This document shows positions 36,107 to 48,389 of a stretch of 64,000 nt of DNA, piece after piece (position 1 is the stretch's first letter; each line of letters opens with the position of its first letter). Source of the DNA: Dictyophora rubrovolvata (lineage: Eukaryota; Basidiomycota; Agaricomycetes; Phallales; Phallaceae); the NCBI GenBank assembly GCA_029959195.1, contig CP114118.1, positions 806,001 through 870,000 on the forward strand. Reading direction: 5' to 3'. The notes under the pieces were generated by a model. That model was not told the DNA's origin, searched no databases, and saw only the letters and a program-made list of their open reading frames with translations. Position numbers and translations under genes: made by a program.

Positions 36107-37701
36107 TATCATATTGATTATTTACTGCACTGCAAAACCTTCAAGCTGCGTACTATTATATATCATTGCCAGTGTCATATGGAGACACGACACTTAATAT
36201 TATGTAAAGGTATTACCAGGATGTATTTCTACCTATTTATCAATTAATAGCACAGGTGTATGTAAATATTTACAATCGACTTCGCATTCAAACAGAGATT
36301 GAGCTGCACGAACCGGAAACATTGCTTTTAGTGACGCCGATAAGAAAAAGTCTAGGCATTTCCGGCAGAGTCGACGCAAGTCGACCCTCGAAATTGAATT
36401 AATCTCACCGACGGATCTCAGAACACTGCATGTATATGTAAGCCACATGCAAGAAGAAAGGAGCATTCAAGCCCATCAATGGCAATACCATGCCGTATAC
36501 AGCCTCATAGCAACCCCGAAGTCTCTTAGGGTCAAAAAGCGGGTGACACAGGGTGGTACCTATGTATTTACATAGGAGAGTAGCCTGGAATAGATCTTCG
36601 AGTGGAGCAACCAGGATTCCGCAATATACCTGAATTTACCAAATAGTCTAATTTGCGTCCGGCACTGGACCGCTCCTAATTCGTTTCGGATCTAGTACCG
36701 GTGCTAGCCTCAAAAAAAATTTTTTTCTGTCTTCTGATAAGAACTTTCTTGAAACAAAACTCTACTTATACTTCCATTTCCGACCAGCGCCTAAAGGGTC
36801 ATCGAGCAGGGGACTCCTTACGTAAGTGGGGACACTCCGCCAGTCCCCATAGTTTTGATACATGTTTTTAATATACGCCACATAAGTCCCCATATGTTTT
36901 TATTACTCAAAATCTGAGTCAATTTTGAGCTAAAAAGCATCAGGTCGATCAGGCACGACCATGCATAACGAGACGGGGATATGCAATCCCGAAATCGTTC
37001 AATCGTCCAGCGGAAGCCGCGCTTGTTCCTCTCGTGCAGAATAGGCCGACACCGACCGGGCATGTCTCACCTCAACCTGTCCAAGAAAACACGATTGCGA
37101 ACACGAGTCTAAAGGCACGAAAGGGATTTGATAACAACTGGAGAGATATACTATTTTCTTGAAAAGCACTTTAGGTAATACATATACGAGGAAATAGTTC
37201 CAGTATCAGATAAAAATCAGCGATATATCAGAAGATGTAGATAGTATGAGGCAACGATACTTATGCGATACAAATAAAGAGCAAAAGAAAAACGAAAATA
37301 CGAAATAAAGTAATTCAATGGGGCGTACACTTTCTTTTTTTTTATCAGTGCAGGTGTGAGATATGACCATAGCGTAAATCTACCGACGGAAGGGAACCAG
37401 CAGGCAGTCCTTGCATTAGCTCGGGTTGTGCAGCCGGACTTCGAAGCAAGGCGGGGCGCGTGAAGGAAAGAATGTTCGTCCTGGGTGACTCTACTACTAC
37501 CCATGTACGTAGTCATGTGGCATGCCGTCGCCGGAACTACTGAGACCCGAAAGACGAGGCTTCTCCCCTAGTAGCCCCAACATAGCCGGGGATCCCCCCG
37601 TATTCAAAATTCGTTCCGTATACAAATAAACAATAAAATAGAAAGTCGACTAATGTAGAGCGGTGCATGTTGCTTTGCGTTGCATGTCGATGCAAAGTTG
37701 A
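36107..37701. other. Long intergenic region between convergent genes
   Basis: About 1.6 kb between the stops of Vps20 and the bZIP gene. Only short unsupported frames are seen, with no exon chain. A 7-bp stem hairpin (TGGGGAC / GTCCCCA) lies at 36827-36849. Part may be a long 3' UTR of either gene, or a non-coding transcript; nothing firm can be said. Confidence 0.45.
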
Positions 37702-39039
37702 TCAATCATACACGGCTGAAAGTTCCTCGTTAGGCTTCAAAAACTATCATCAGCAGAGTATAAGAACCTCATACCTCCTGCGAAACGTGTTTCTGCGCTA
37801 ATGCCGCCTGAAATTGTGCATCGTATGGCGAGATCGGGCTAGTAGCCTTCTGGCTAGCGGTTATATCACCAGAGTTAAGAGTAGACATTCCATTAAATTG
37901 ATCAAAATTATTGACCAAATTCATTTCGTCCCAACCTCCGAAACCTCCAAATGATGCGAACGCATTCATTGACTCTGTGGGATCTCGATACGACATGAAC
38001 ATGGGATTCGAAGCGACTGTTGTAAACGGTCCTCCAAACAAGTCGAACTCGACATCGGCTAATGTAGTGGTGCTATTATCTGGAAGCGTTGCAGACGTGG
38101 TGGATGAATCGAACGTCGAGTACTGAGAACTGAAGCTGGGCTGTGAGGAACCGCTAATTTGAGTAGAAGCATTCGAAGTAGCGTCGGGTCGACTATTACG
38201 GCTAGGGCCGGATTCAGGGAGGGTAAAGGAAGATGACGAGGAGGCGGCATTCGGCATCCCCGAGCCGTTCGGTAAAGAGTATGAAAAAGAATTTTGTCTC
38301 AGCATGGTGTTTTCGGCTTGTAGACGTTTGAGCATATCACGCAAATTCTCATTTTCCACGGCCTGGGTCTCGCTTTTGGCTTCCAATTGTGCTACCCTGT
38401 CCTCTAACTACACCGGAAAGGGAAGAAGAGGGGGGGGGATCATGTCGGCGGCTGGGCACTTTTGATTGGTAGATAAAACACTCACATCTTTGACGTGCTT
38501 CTCTTTCCTTTCTCTGAAGGCACGTTGCGCCGCGCGGTTTTGCTCTTTGCGCTTGAGAAGCTTCGATTCGTCCTGATGTGAACCAAGTGTGAGGAGGTCC
38601 AAAGTCAAGGAAGAATAATGTCAAATGCAAGTGTACATACATGACCTCTCTCCCCTCCCGACTTTCTTCTCGAGGGTGCTACTGTCCTCCTGAGCTTGCC
38701 ATCTTGTGTTGCCAAAGACTTGGAGGCGGACTGTTGTTCGTCGACCTCAATATCATCGTGAGACGCTCTTCGTTTGTGGTTGGTGTCACCGTTCGGTCTC
38801 GAGTCATTAAGAAGTGAAACACCATCATCATTGGCACTAGAGGGACTGGGACTCGAGTCTGAATACGGAGGCGATACAGAATTGGCTGCGGCACCATTAG
38901 CAGTCGCAACATCCAGCGGGTCTTTTGGCTTGGGGTTAGATTGCGGAGGATAAGAATCCTGAAGGATAGGAATGAGAGCAGAATTATCGAGTGAAGTAAA
39001 GGGGTCTACAATTGTGGACTCCCAGTCAAATGATGCCAT
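37702..39039 (-). CDS. Yap1/Pap1-like bZIP transcription factor lacking cysteines
   Basis: Nuclear DNA-binding activator of the fungal AP-1 class. The head (MASFDWESTIVDPFTSLDNS) is acidic and Ser/Pro-rich. The basic region KRKEQNRAAQRAFRERKEKH has the fungal signature NxxAQxxFR, followed by LEDRVAQLEAKSETQAVENE and LRDMLKRLQAENTMLRQ, the leucine zipper. The rest is Ser/Thr/Gly/Asn-rich. Introns (about 38590, 38410-38480) are placed where reading resumes in the bZIP. An intron near 37743-37784 joins SQE to PNEELSAVYD and the stop at 37702. Unlike Yap1, which senses oxidants through N- and C-terminal Cys-rich domains, the predicted product contains no cysteine at all, so peroxide sensing by disulfide is unlikely. 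Confidence 0.87.
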
Positions 39040-39852
39040 TGTAAATGCTGAATGGAAACAGGAGGGGGGAAGGGGAAGGAATTAGAAAAGATGACGAGCG
39101 AAGAACACGAATCCCTTTTAAGGGCCAGTGAATGCAGCCGTAATCCGCTAGACAGTGGTGAGAAGGAAAAATGAGATCAAATTCAAACTCCGGCCATCCT
39201 TCCTTTTGCAGCTAAATCTAAGCCGCCGTTACGCGCGTGACATGTGACAGAGCGTTACGTATTCTTGAGATCTCGGTCAAATAATGCAAGACCTGGATAA
39301 CCCAGGCTCATGGCTTCAAGATCCGTACCTCAACGGCCAGCGTCAACCGGTCAGGCTCCCCGCCAATGTCTCGGACTTTTGGTCGGAGAGCTCAAATTAG
39401 CGCCGGCTAGCGCTATAAGACCGGTTAGTTCACAATTTCTCTGCCGTGTGCTGCTGCACGAGGCCGCGTATACGTATGCGTTTCGTGGCCAAAACGAAAA
39501 CGTGTGTCGGCCGATAAAAAAAAATGAGGAATAATGAGAAATGACACGAAGGGGTGTTATATTATATTATATGGCTTGGGGGTCAACCTTCGACTCCTCT
39601 TTTCTTCTTTCACCCTTTTCATTCGGAATCCCCTCTTCTGCCAAAATGGGGCATCTTCCACGATCAGACCCTGATTAGCAGGATCACACTCAAGTCCTGA
39701 CGAGTCCTAGATATGTCGGCGTGTCTCTCCAATCGCCTGTCGTGCATCGGTCTTTTTTTTTTCCTAATCTGAATGACGGCCAATCATTGGGTTTATCTGG
39801 AAAATCCTGAAAAAGTCGGCAGACGGTATCGGAGTCCGATTGTCTTGCTTCC
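39040..39852. promoter_or_regulatory. Promoter and 5' UTR region of the bZIP gene
   Basis: Upstream of the bZIP start. It contains a pyrimidine-rich tract around 39590-39620 and a TATA-rich stretch (ttatattatattatatgg, 39557-39575). The plus-strand frame at 39310-39534 has no support as a gene. Confidence 0.4.
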
Positions 39853-40462
39853 ATGAATGTGCCTAGAGACGCCTTGATTTCAGTCTACGTTGGTGTGATT
39901 ATGACGCCATTCACCAACTGGTTGTATGCGCACTCTGGTAATAAAATAATAATAACAGTTATATGTCCTACGGACTCATACCGCAACCCGTTACAAGTAT
40001 TGAGAGTCCCTAATACCTATCAGTTGCCATCAACGAATATCAAGATTCCCCGAAATTGGTGGGAGTCTGGCGCAATTGAAAAGCTATGCGTTTATTTCCT
40101 TTGTCCAGAAATATCAAATCTTATACTGAATACTCGATTAATAGCTCGCGAGGTTATGGCCAGTGTCAATAAAGCTCAGCTTGACATCAATAACTGCGGA
40201 ACGGTTCTCAGCTAGCTCGGTTTTAATCACTCAACGTCGCTTGCAACAAAGTTCGGAAGCGCATCGCCCCATATTAATACATACTACATTTTCATTTGAC
40301 CAGCATGAAATACGTGTACAGTCCGAGCCGCCTATCTTCTTCGAGCCGGTGATTCTTCCTTCTTCCGAATTTCAAGCTCCAGCATCAACACCTAGTACAA
40401 CTCGTTTTCTGCTCAACTTCACTTCCCTCCCCGAGAAAAACTGGCAAGTTCCTGCTTACTAA
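39853..40462 (+). CDS. Possible two-exon orphan gene
   Basis: A 120-codon frame starts at 39853 (MNVPRDALISVYVGVIMTPF) and a second frame ends at 40462 (SLPEKNWQVPAY). A 48-nt intron with GTGTCA donor and TCTCAG acceptor at about 40167-40214 joins them in phase (REVMA|TSSVLITQRRLQQSS), giving roughly 187 residues. The size and ends of the intron match neighbouring genes, but I recognise no family, signal peptide or motif. The first part has some hydrophobic segments, the second is Pro/Ser/Thr-rich. It may be a lineage-specific gene, or a chance pair of frames upstream of the bZIP. Confidence 0.3.
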
Positions 40463-40606
40463 AAATCTCTCGTATCCGTTGTGAAGCACACTCACTTCGT
40501 CAAGGAAGCCATCAAACTCCTCCCACCTCGATCCAGCTCATCTGAATCAGCAAGATCGTTGTCATATACAACCATATCAGGCATATATATACATACCTTC
40601 CTGATT

Positions 40607-41621
40607 CTAGTGGGAAGAACCTGTAGATTTACTTGGTTATGAGCATGGACTCATTATTGGCCGATCCGAATTTTCTCACCTGGAAATTTTCCGGAACCTC
40701 CCTGATTCGAACGAGCAGGTTGTCCTTGATTCGAGCCATCAAATTGAGAAGACTGCCCCTGATTCGGAGCACCGTGCCCAAATTGCGAAGACTGTCCGTT
40801 AGACGATTTGGATCCTTTTAAATAGGAGAGGTTGTCAGTAATTAGTCATTCATATTGTAGAAAAGGTTTATTGCAAAACGGGAATCGAAATTCCACTCGC
40901 AGCATTGTCAAATTGAATAATATTCACCTCCACTGCTCGGTTTCTCAGCTAGGTCAAATATGTTAGAGTAAAATAGAAATAGCTTAAGCCGAGGCTTTAC
41001 CTGTAAATTTGGAATTGAACGAGAGACCGCCGCCAGAGAATCCTCCCTTAAATGAGTGCGTGTCTTCCTCCCCGTCGGTAAAGAGATTAATACCTAAAAA
41101 AACAATTAATCGGTATTCTCAATAAATGAAACCGAATATTCTATGAGAATCAAACGGTAAAGTAGTGAGTGAAACGGCTCTCGGAACAGCATACAGTTGT
41201 TAAAGCTCACACTTCGTTTAAACCGTCCCACCAGACCGGTTGTTGAACCTAAACGGCGGAGAGCAGTAAATTTGTTGAAGATACCTCCATTACTAGGTGT
41301 CTCAAGAGAGGATACCAATCCGGCTGTTAAACTATCCGGTGTGGTATCGTTAGATTCCACAAACGATGCTGTCGTGGATGTTCCCAATGTACCATCTGTC
41401 AAAGAGACAGTGTCACCTTCGCCTGCAATTGTTGCATCCGTGGGACTGATGGGGACTATGTCCACCGCCGTACTGGTATTTGTCAAATTGACGGCAGGGT
41501 CAATAGTGTCCAAGTCTTGTACTTGTCTAGTATCGATTATGGGTCTTCCGGAGACAGTCATCACCTGCAGGAAAGGAAGGATAACCTGAAGCAAAAACGA
41601 AGCTGGAAGAATGAAGTGCAT
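40607..41621 (-). CDS. Secreted low-complexity protein with TPSxGGxF motif (copy 1)
   Basis: Starts MHFILPASFLLQVILPFLQV, a clear signal peptide. A Thr/Asp/Ser-rich, Cys-poor stretch leads to SSLETPSNGGIFNKFT, then a basic segment with possible Kex2 sites (ALRRLGSTTGLVGRFKR). Further exons, joined in phase at CGAA|GTGTGA, at ACAG|GTAAAG and at GGAG|GTGAAT, give INLFTDGEEDTHSFKGGFSG, FNSKFTAEKPSSGG and a Gln/Asn/Ser/Gly tail (SSNGQSSQFGHGAPNQGQ, SQFDGSNQGQPARSNQGG). With a last intron the chain ends GKFPGSSH at 40607. About 230 residues. The ETPSNGGIFNKF motif recurs in the genes at 56464 and 58962. Function unknown; probably secreted or wall-bound. Confidence 0.65.
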
Positions 41622-43023
41622 ATTTGAACTCGAGCTGGAAAACGAAGAAGAGTGGCTCTGAAAAATATACAACCAGGACCGGCCTGTGATTAAAATTCGA
41701 AAAGTGATCGAGGGTGATGAAATGCTGATCACTGCAATGTTAGAAGTCAATTTATAGTAAACTGCGTCGTGCTACCAGTGTAGCATTGAGCATCATGCAC
41801 CCCTAAGATCACACAGCAGTTGAATGATACGTATTTCGGTAGCAATGCTCTTCATCTCAGCACGCACAAGTTGTGATACGGTTCCTACATTGTGAATTGC
41901 AGGGAAGAATCAACATCTTACGATGCAGATTCGTAACAGTACGATGAATCAGTTGAGACAGGATGCATATATAATGTGTGTTAATATCATTGATATAGGG
42001 GCATAACAACGAATGAATCGATTTAAGATCTCACTTGGGCCTAGACGCAACGAAAGCAAAGACTCATGGAAACCATAACCATAATTCGAGTCGAGTCGAT
42101 CCTTGGCCCCTTAGGACAATTTTCGAGTTTTTTGTTCAAAAATCCCAGGGCTTATCAAATACCGTCAGATTATCTGATAAAACTGAGTAGCCATAAACGT
42201 GATATTTACATACCGGACGATGTACAAATTTAACTCAAGTGGCAGTGCTTAGTAGTTTCCGTTGCAGCAGTTCACACGGCTACTGTCAAACCCCAACCGT
42301 AGCATCAATCTAGTCTCGATTGTTACCTTGAGAAAAGAAAAAAAGAATTACGCTAGTTGACATGGTTTTACCGCGGCGTCATATCACCTAAACTGGGAAT
42401 ATGTTTGATTTCCAGCCAAAAACGTGCTTAGCCTGTTTGGGAGAACCTTATTTACCCTGGTACCTTGGCGAAACGGATAAAAAGTTTGATTAATGAATTA
42501 AATGACTCCCTCCTCTATACATACGTACTAACATCTCGCATGACCCGATGTATACGGTGCCGGCGGGTACGTGTACCATTAACCTCGGCCGATCAGGGTT
42601 GGTTCTGCCATCCGCTGCCATCCGTGAGTCAAGGGTTCCAAGAGAAAAAATGTGATCTCACAGGCGGTTGCGAGACTATACTCTGATCGATGGTCCGTGG
42701 GCGGGGCGGTTTCTGGCAGCTGTCTGATACGGCTGTACATACTACATATGTACCCATTTTATTTATTCCAGCCAATCAAACCCAGTTTAACGCGCCGACC
42801 AGTCTGCGGTGAATTTAAAGCTTAAATCACTGAAATTGAAAAGTTATGAAGGTGCCAAATCTATATATGTACTACCTTTCGGGTTCACGCGTTCACGCGT
42901 CAATAAACGCGAGAATCACAAGCAGCGGTTAAGTACACCTGGAAGGGCGAGGAAAAACATCAGATTAAATGTAGCTACATATTATAGTGTTCTGAACTGC
43001 ACAAATGAATACTGCCCCGAGCC
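41622..43023. other. Long intergenic region
   Basis: No supported gene. It holds the promoter of the secreted protein at 41621 and the downstream flank of Ku80. Two ACGCGT boxes occur 8 bp apart at 42887-42892 and 42895-42900. Confidence 0.45.
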
Positions 43024-46000
43024 CTACTCATCTTCATCCTCTTCTTCTAAGAACTAGACGGGAAATCAAGCATTCACACATGATCAATCTAAGCCTCCAC
43101 TTACATCGACCGAAGTTCCTTCTGTGACATTAGATTTACCACCAGCCTTTTTCGCTTCTTTAGAGCTAATTAAACTAATAGGTCTCCCAATCTTCTGTAA
43201 CTCTTTCCAGAACTCTTTGTTGTGCGGAATTCGATTGAGGCAACTATTTTTAAGATCTCGGATGAAGCTATGGGAAAAAAAGAAAAAGGTTTTAGTAACC
43301 AAACGTAATAGGAGGAAAATAAGACACCGGACTTATTCCATGCATCAATTTCATCTTGTTCCAAGGCAACTCTTCTCATTTCAATCATACACTCGATCAT
43401 TTCTTGATGACGCCTTGACGCGAATGGTTTGGTCACAACCTCCTTTATTACGGCGCCAAGATCTCGTACAGCTTCCGTTACGACGTCACCTTGTTTAATA
43501 TTCTCTTTAAAGTCGCTTAAGGGATGGAGATTTCCAATAATTCGTCCAGGGGCACGGTCATTTTGAGTAGAAGGGCTGAAGGACCCTCGTGATTCTTCCA
43601 ATGTCGGGGGAACAGTTTCTTCGATCTCAGGAGAAGGTGATTTTTTGAAACTGAAAGGTCTGGTCTGCGCAGCCTTTCCTTTCGATTCCTGAGCAGTAGA
43701 CTGAGCGGCTTTCTCTAATTCCTCAATACCCGAGTCTTCCTCAGTAGCACTATCATCATCTTTCCTGACCGATTTTCCCGAGACGGCCGAGATCGGACCA
43801 GATGGATGCTTGACTGGCTCACGAGGAGGCAAAGCACCAAGGTCAATCAATTCATCATCATCTTCCCCAGATACATGTGCATCTTTTCGAAGCCTGACAG
43901 CTTTGGGAGGTGCTGGAGTATTTATATTAATTGAAAGTGACCTTCAAAAAACCGAAAGGAAGAAGAAAACAAACCTGGCTTAATCTTGAAATGCTTCCTG
44001 CATTCATCGACTGCATCACGCGCACGCTTCAGAACTCTCTCAGGCGGATTGAAATACTTTAGAAGTTCTGGATGGGGAGGCGGAAGTGGGTTTTTTGAAA
44101 GATCCGAAGTAATCACACCGTGAAATAAAGCTTGCTTGATACGATGTATCGCGGGGTTGTAACTTTGTACCGTATCATACCAGGGCAAGCGATTTCTGAG
44201 AAGTCGAACAGTAATATTAATAAAGAGTGAAATGCCACACTTGAAAGACATACCCTTCTTCATTCTCATCTCCGGCGCTCATGAGATCCATAGCATCGAC
44301 GAATGAGTCCATCGCTTTTAGCTGTTCTTCGGTTGGAATATGCGGATGTTTGGTTATGCGTTCCCCCGTTTTGGACGTAAAATTGTCCAAAGAACGAAAG
44401 GTGTATTTGCGAACGTCATCGGCAAACGGAACCTGGGAATATCGATATTGTCCAATGTCAGTGCCGCATGGAAACACTCACCTGGACCCATAAAAAGCAA
44501 TCAACATTCTCTAATACACGAGGCAACATTACCCCCATTTTAGGATCACTCCGCCCGGTCCAACGGGTTATAGCCATTGCCTGTTTTTCATCTAAGGCCT
44601 TTACGATGGAAGAGAAGGCAGTCTGCGATTCGTAAGAATCCGGGTCCGCCCAGACATATTGAACTTCCCCCATGCTCCATGCGCGGCGATACTACAATAA
44701 TTCGCATCTCAATGGGTAAATTAATTGTAATAGGGAAACTTGCATTTTTGATAGGAAAGAAACCGCAGATATCAATACCAGAATTGGGCTCTAAACGCTC
44801 GAACTCGTCCTCTTCGTCGATAGGAATAAAATTTGTCCCGTATTTATATCCTCGTACAAGATTCTCTTTCTCAACAGTTTCTTCCTCATCAGCTTCGGTT
44901 TTGTCATCGTCGTTTTCATCCGTATCATGATCATCTTTGAGTACAACATATTCGGTTTTCGTCTCCAAGGGCGTATATAAATCAGCTTCGTCAACATCCA
45001 TGCGGTCAGGGTCAACTTTCCTCTTCGCAAATTTCTTCAATGAAGGTGGTCGGCTGAGTGCAGTACATTTCGACGTCCTAATATTGAGTTCAATGGCCTC
45101 GTCGGGACGTTCAACATCTCCAATCCGCAATTTACTCCTCGTCAATACAGACTTGACCAGTTTGATGTCTGGTCTGAAACATTCTTGTAAAGCATATGAA
45201 GCTGTTCCAAAAATGCACTCATTTAGCTGCTCGGAAAATTGGCGGTAAAACAATTCATTCTCGCGCTAGTTTGCAGGCAGAATAAAATGATATGTGAAGG
45301 CATGACAACAAAAACGTACTTTGATGTGAGGTTTAATTTCTTCGCGAAAAGGCATGTCGTCATCGTCAAAGTCGACACCACTGGCAGATTCAATCCCTCG
45401 CAAATTATGTGAAATGAGCAAAACAACGTACATAATACCCATTTTGACATTGAATTCATTGAGTTTTTCGACCGTTAATTCCCAATCTTGAAGCTCCATA
45501 GGATTTTCTCCATCAGTCAAAAGAACAATTTTCCTAGTCCAAGTGGGTTTTCGAAGCAAGTAACTGTTCTGGGTTTCAATGCCCACAATGAGAGCACCGA
45601 TAGCTAATTTGGAAACTCAATAAATCTTAAACAAAGCCCGAAACATAGTCAACGAACGGTCTCCAATAGATGTCGAGGGTCGAATTTCCTGCAGTCTGGT
45701 TATGGTATGTGCGTTAGGCTGGCCTATGGGAATATACTCCGTTATATGTTCATATTCGCCATTCGCATCGTCCAAACTATTTTGAGTTTCTGAATATAAT
45801 TTAGACTAGGCTCAGAATCAAGCAAACTGAGTGACCTTCGGTGCCAAATAGAATTACGCCACATTGCTCGGTTTTTCTCTCGTGATAAATCTAGGATGAC
45901 TCCTTCAACAAGAAAGATAAAACGATGACACGAAAAAATCGACCATTTCCTGAACTTTGTACATCACAAACTCAAGGACCCACTCTAATCTTGTCACTTC

Positions 46001-46176
46001 CCGTGTTCGCGGCTGACCATCCGGTCCAGGAGATAAGTCGATTTTTTTCTTGTTCGCCATCGACGGCGATACGTCCACAATAAACATGGTCACCGCATAC
46101 TAAAACATCGTTCAGGAAATCTTCCTCATATGACTATAGGTCATGCACTCACTCCCGCTCGCTGGGTCGTCGACAT
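43024..46176 (-). CDS. KU80: Ku80 (Xrcc5) DNA end-binding protein
   Basis: Forms a ring with Ku70 on DNA double-strand ends for non-homologous end joining and telomere care in the nucleus. The start MSTTQRAG, an intron, then YAVTMFIVDVSPSM begins the von Willebrand-like domain; TRKIVLLTDGENPMELQDWE is its Ku-type strand. The beta-barrel part includes FRQFSEQLNECIFGTASYAL-like sequence, GYKYGTNFIPID, ISIDICGFFPIKNA-type text, AITRWTGRSDPKMGVMLPRV and LWVQVPFADDVRKY. The C-terminal arm includes AMDSFVDAMDLMSAGDENE, AIHRIKQALFHGVI and PPERVLKRARDAVDECRKHF; then a charged linker and a helical Ku80 C-terminal domain (RIIGNLHPLSDFKENIKQGD). It ends FLEEEDEDE. About 13 exons. Confidence 0.9.
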
Positions 46177-46206
46177 AGTGAAGGATAATTAGTGGGGCGG
46201 CGCGTG

Positions 46207-46212
46207 ACGCGT
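46207..46212. promoter_or_regulatory. ACGCGT box upstream of Ku80
   Basis: A single MluI cell-cycle box sits 31 bp before the Ku80 start codon, within gcgcgtgacgcgtgac. In yeasts, MBF-bound ACGCGT drives G1/S expression of DNA replication and repair genes, so a role is plausible but unproven. Confidence 0.35.
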
Positions 46213-46359
46213 GACATCGCGGAATGTCAAAGCAGACGTGCAAGTCACATGACCATACATTGTCTATACGGGGTATTACAATACCATTATATTCAGTTCC
46301 TTAAGATACTTGATAAACAAGCAAGAAGCCTTGGCTGTAGATACTATTGATACATAAGG

Positions 46360-48051
46360 TCACGGTGGACCGCCCCAGATCCATTGCTTTACTGTCGTTA
46401 TCATGTCGTCTGTGTTTTCCGGCAAACTAAAAAAAAAATTCAACGAATAAACAGTGAAATTCTGTTTCTAAAGAAAACTATATCTTACCGAACTTTAGGG
46501 ACCCAACGACCACTTGAATCCTGTTCGAAAAATCGAGTTGGATGTATTAGGCCTTGTTCATCTCGGCGTCTCCTTTCTTCGCGTTGTGCATCCTCAATGG
46601 TCGACTTCGCTTCTTGGGCCCGACTCATGTTTTTCTCCATAATGGCAGCAGTTAGGTTAGTCCATAACCTATATAATTTGCAATTAGTGAGCGTTCCACC
46701 TAATAGGGATATGATAAGGACCTCCGAGACTCGTTTGGCTCCTGGGAGTCCTCCGGTTCCACATATTTAGGCGTGACTTGACTCTGTTTAGCGTCGAACA
46801 GTTGCCGTTTCCGAGAAGTCTGAAACCCGTTGAATGTAGAGGGCAGTCGTCTTTTAGCAAGATCAGTACCTTTATGTCTTTGTATTCCATAACATGACTC
46901 CATCGGCCGCTGACTTCACCAATCTCCGCGCCGTTCTTCCTGACTCTGCCCAGTACATTATTGTACGTTCCCGAGAAGAATCCCTGATGTGGGGTGAAAA
47001 ACATTCTCTCTCATTTCTGTCAATAAGAAGTACCTTAGTCTTAAACTCGACATCGCAGCGGACGCCCGTCTGATCGTTCTTGGCGACACAAGTATCACCC
47101 AGTTCTAGCACCATCTTTCCAAATAAAATACCTCGGGCATACATTGAGGGCATGGTGATAATATATTCTAATAAAATATTGACTGTCTTTAGGTCCGAAG
47201 CTTGTGAGACTTACCTCCGTCCTCTGGTCTATCCATGAAGAAGACGCGGTTCTCTCCCTCCATGTTTGTCGAAACCGAGTTACCTAGGAACTTCGACTTC
47301 GGCCGAATTTCTCCCGATATACGCACTTTGTTAGCGGGGGATATATAAAAATAAGCGGAGATAGGTGGATGGTGCGATACTTTAAGATCCGGCATAAGTT
47401 AATAGTATACTATGCACCGCATCGGCGTGGCATACCTTGCTCTGCGATATAGAAACCTTGGGTTCCATCTGGGTAATCAAATTTGCATCGAAAGAATTCA
47501 CCAAGGACAGGATTATATCTAATAGACGCAACAGATCAGTAACAGATAGTAGGTGATTACATGAACTATTTTGACTAACGGCTTTTTGACCCCCTTTGGT
47601 TTAACATGCCAGCCAGCGAGATAGTACTGGAGAACACGGATAAGACGTTCTTCAGGAATTGGCTCCGATCCTGCACCAAAGATGAGCTCTGGATGAGACA
47701 TAAAGTCTGTTATTCGCTCAAGCATGCTTCGGGGCTCTAGAACAAAAGTGGGAAAGGCGACCTTCTGTAGATCCATGCCGATCCTAATACGATAAGAGAA
47801 CATCAAACAAAAAAGGAAAGAAGAAGATATCCAAGAAACTGACCTTAGTTGAGATATAATGGAGGTAACAATTGAGCCCTCTTGCTCGTCTCTGCATTCA
47901 ACATATGAGACGGTCAGATTCAGCCTTTGTACCGCACACGATCAAGTACTGACAAAATAGATGTATCATCTGGATCGCTCCCTTCAGGCGCTCTGTCATC
48001 CGAGTCTTTACTATGGCTCCTGAATTTAGAGCCTGAAAATATGTTGAGCAT
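46360..48051 (-). CDS. Oxysterol-binding protein (Osh/Kes1 family)
   Basis: Cytosolic lipid-transfer protein exchanging sterol and PI4P between membranes. The start MLNIFSGSKFRSHSKDSDDR is followed by DEQEGSIVTSIISQLR, then GMDLQKVAFPTFVLEPRSML and LERITDFMSHPELI (the lid and sterol-tunnel region), LIRVLQYYLAGWHVKPKGVKKP, and the family signature KVSHHPPISAYFYIS (EQVSHHPP-type). Next are PKSKFLGNSVSTNMEGENRV, YARGILFGKMVLELGDTC and KDIKVLILLKDDC-type strands. The C-terminus has RLWTNLTAAIMEKNMSRAQE and RRRRDEQGLIHPTRFFEQ, the usual OSBP tail, extended by LPENTDDMITTVKQWIWG. About nine exons; no PH or ankyrin domain, so a short Kes1-like form. Confidence 0.88.
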
Positions 48052-48389
48052 AATTGAGGGACAAGGTGATTTGGAGTGGGGTCACAAAAGATGAAAGAAG
48101 AGAGCGAGTCAGATTGTCCCGAGGCTTCCTAGGTAAGTTTGGCTGTGAAAAAAGCGCTAGCAAGCACTGCCCCAGCGGACTAAATTGTTGCTTTAACCGT
48201 CCTACACGTTGTAAACAGCCTACGCACGACAAAGCAAACCGCGGTAGAAAGTTGCCGTTGGTTGCTTGGAACGCTGGTGCGCCTGAGTTTCATGCTGTCA
48301 TAAAGTTCCGCTCAGACGTAATCGATAATCGGCCATAATGCATCTCCAATATGAACCAATACAAATCTGTGGCTACAATAACAATTGTA
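48052..48389. other. Intergenic, tandem genes
   Basis: Between the oxysterol-binding protein start and the helicase stop, both on minus. No coding exon is seen; it should carry the promoter of the former. Confidence 0.45.

Noticed and set aside
36827-36849. Inverted repeat TGGGGAC / GTCCCCA with a 9-nt loop
   Set aside because: A 7-bp stem is common by chance in 64 kb and no transcript or terminator context supports it.
36107-37701. Possible transposon remnant or tRNA gene in the long gap
   Set aside because: No terminal repeats, transposase-like reading frame, or tRNA A/B box pair could be recognised.
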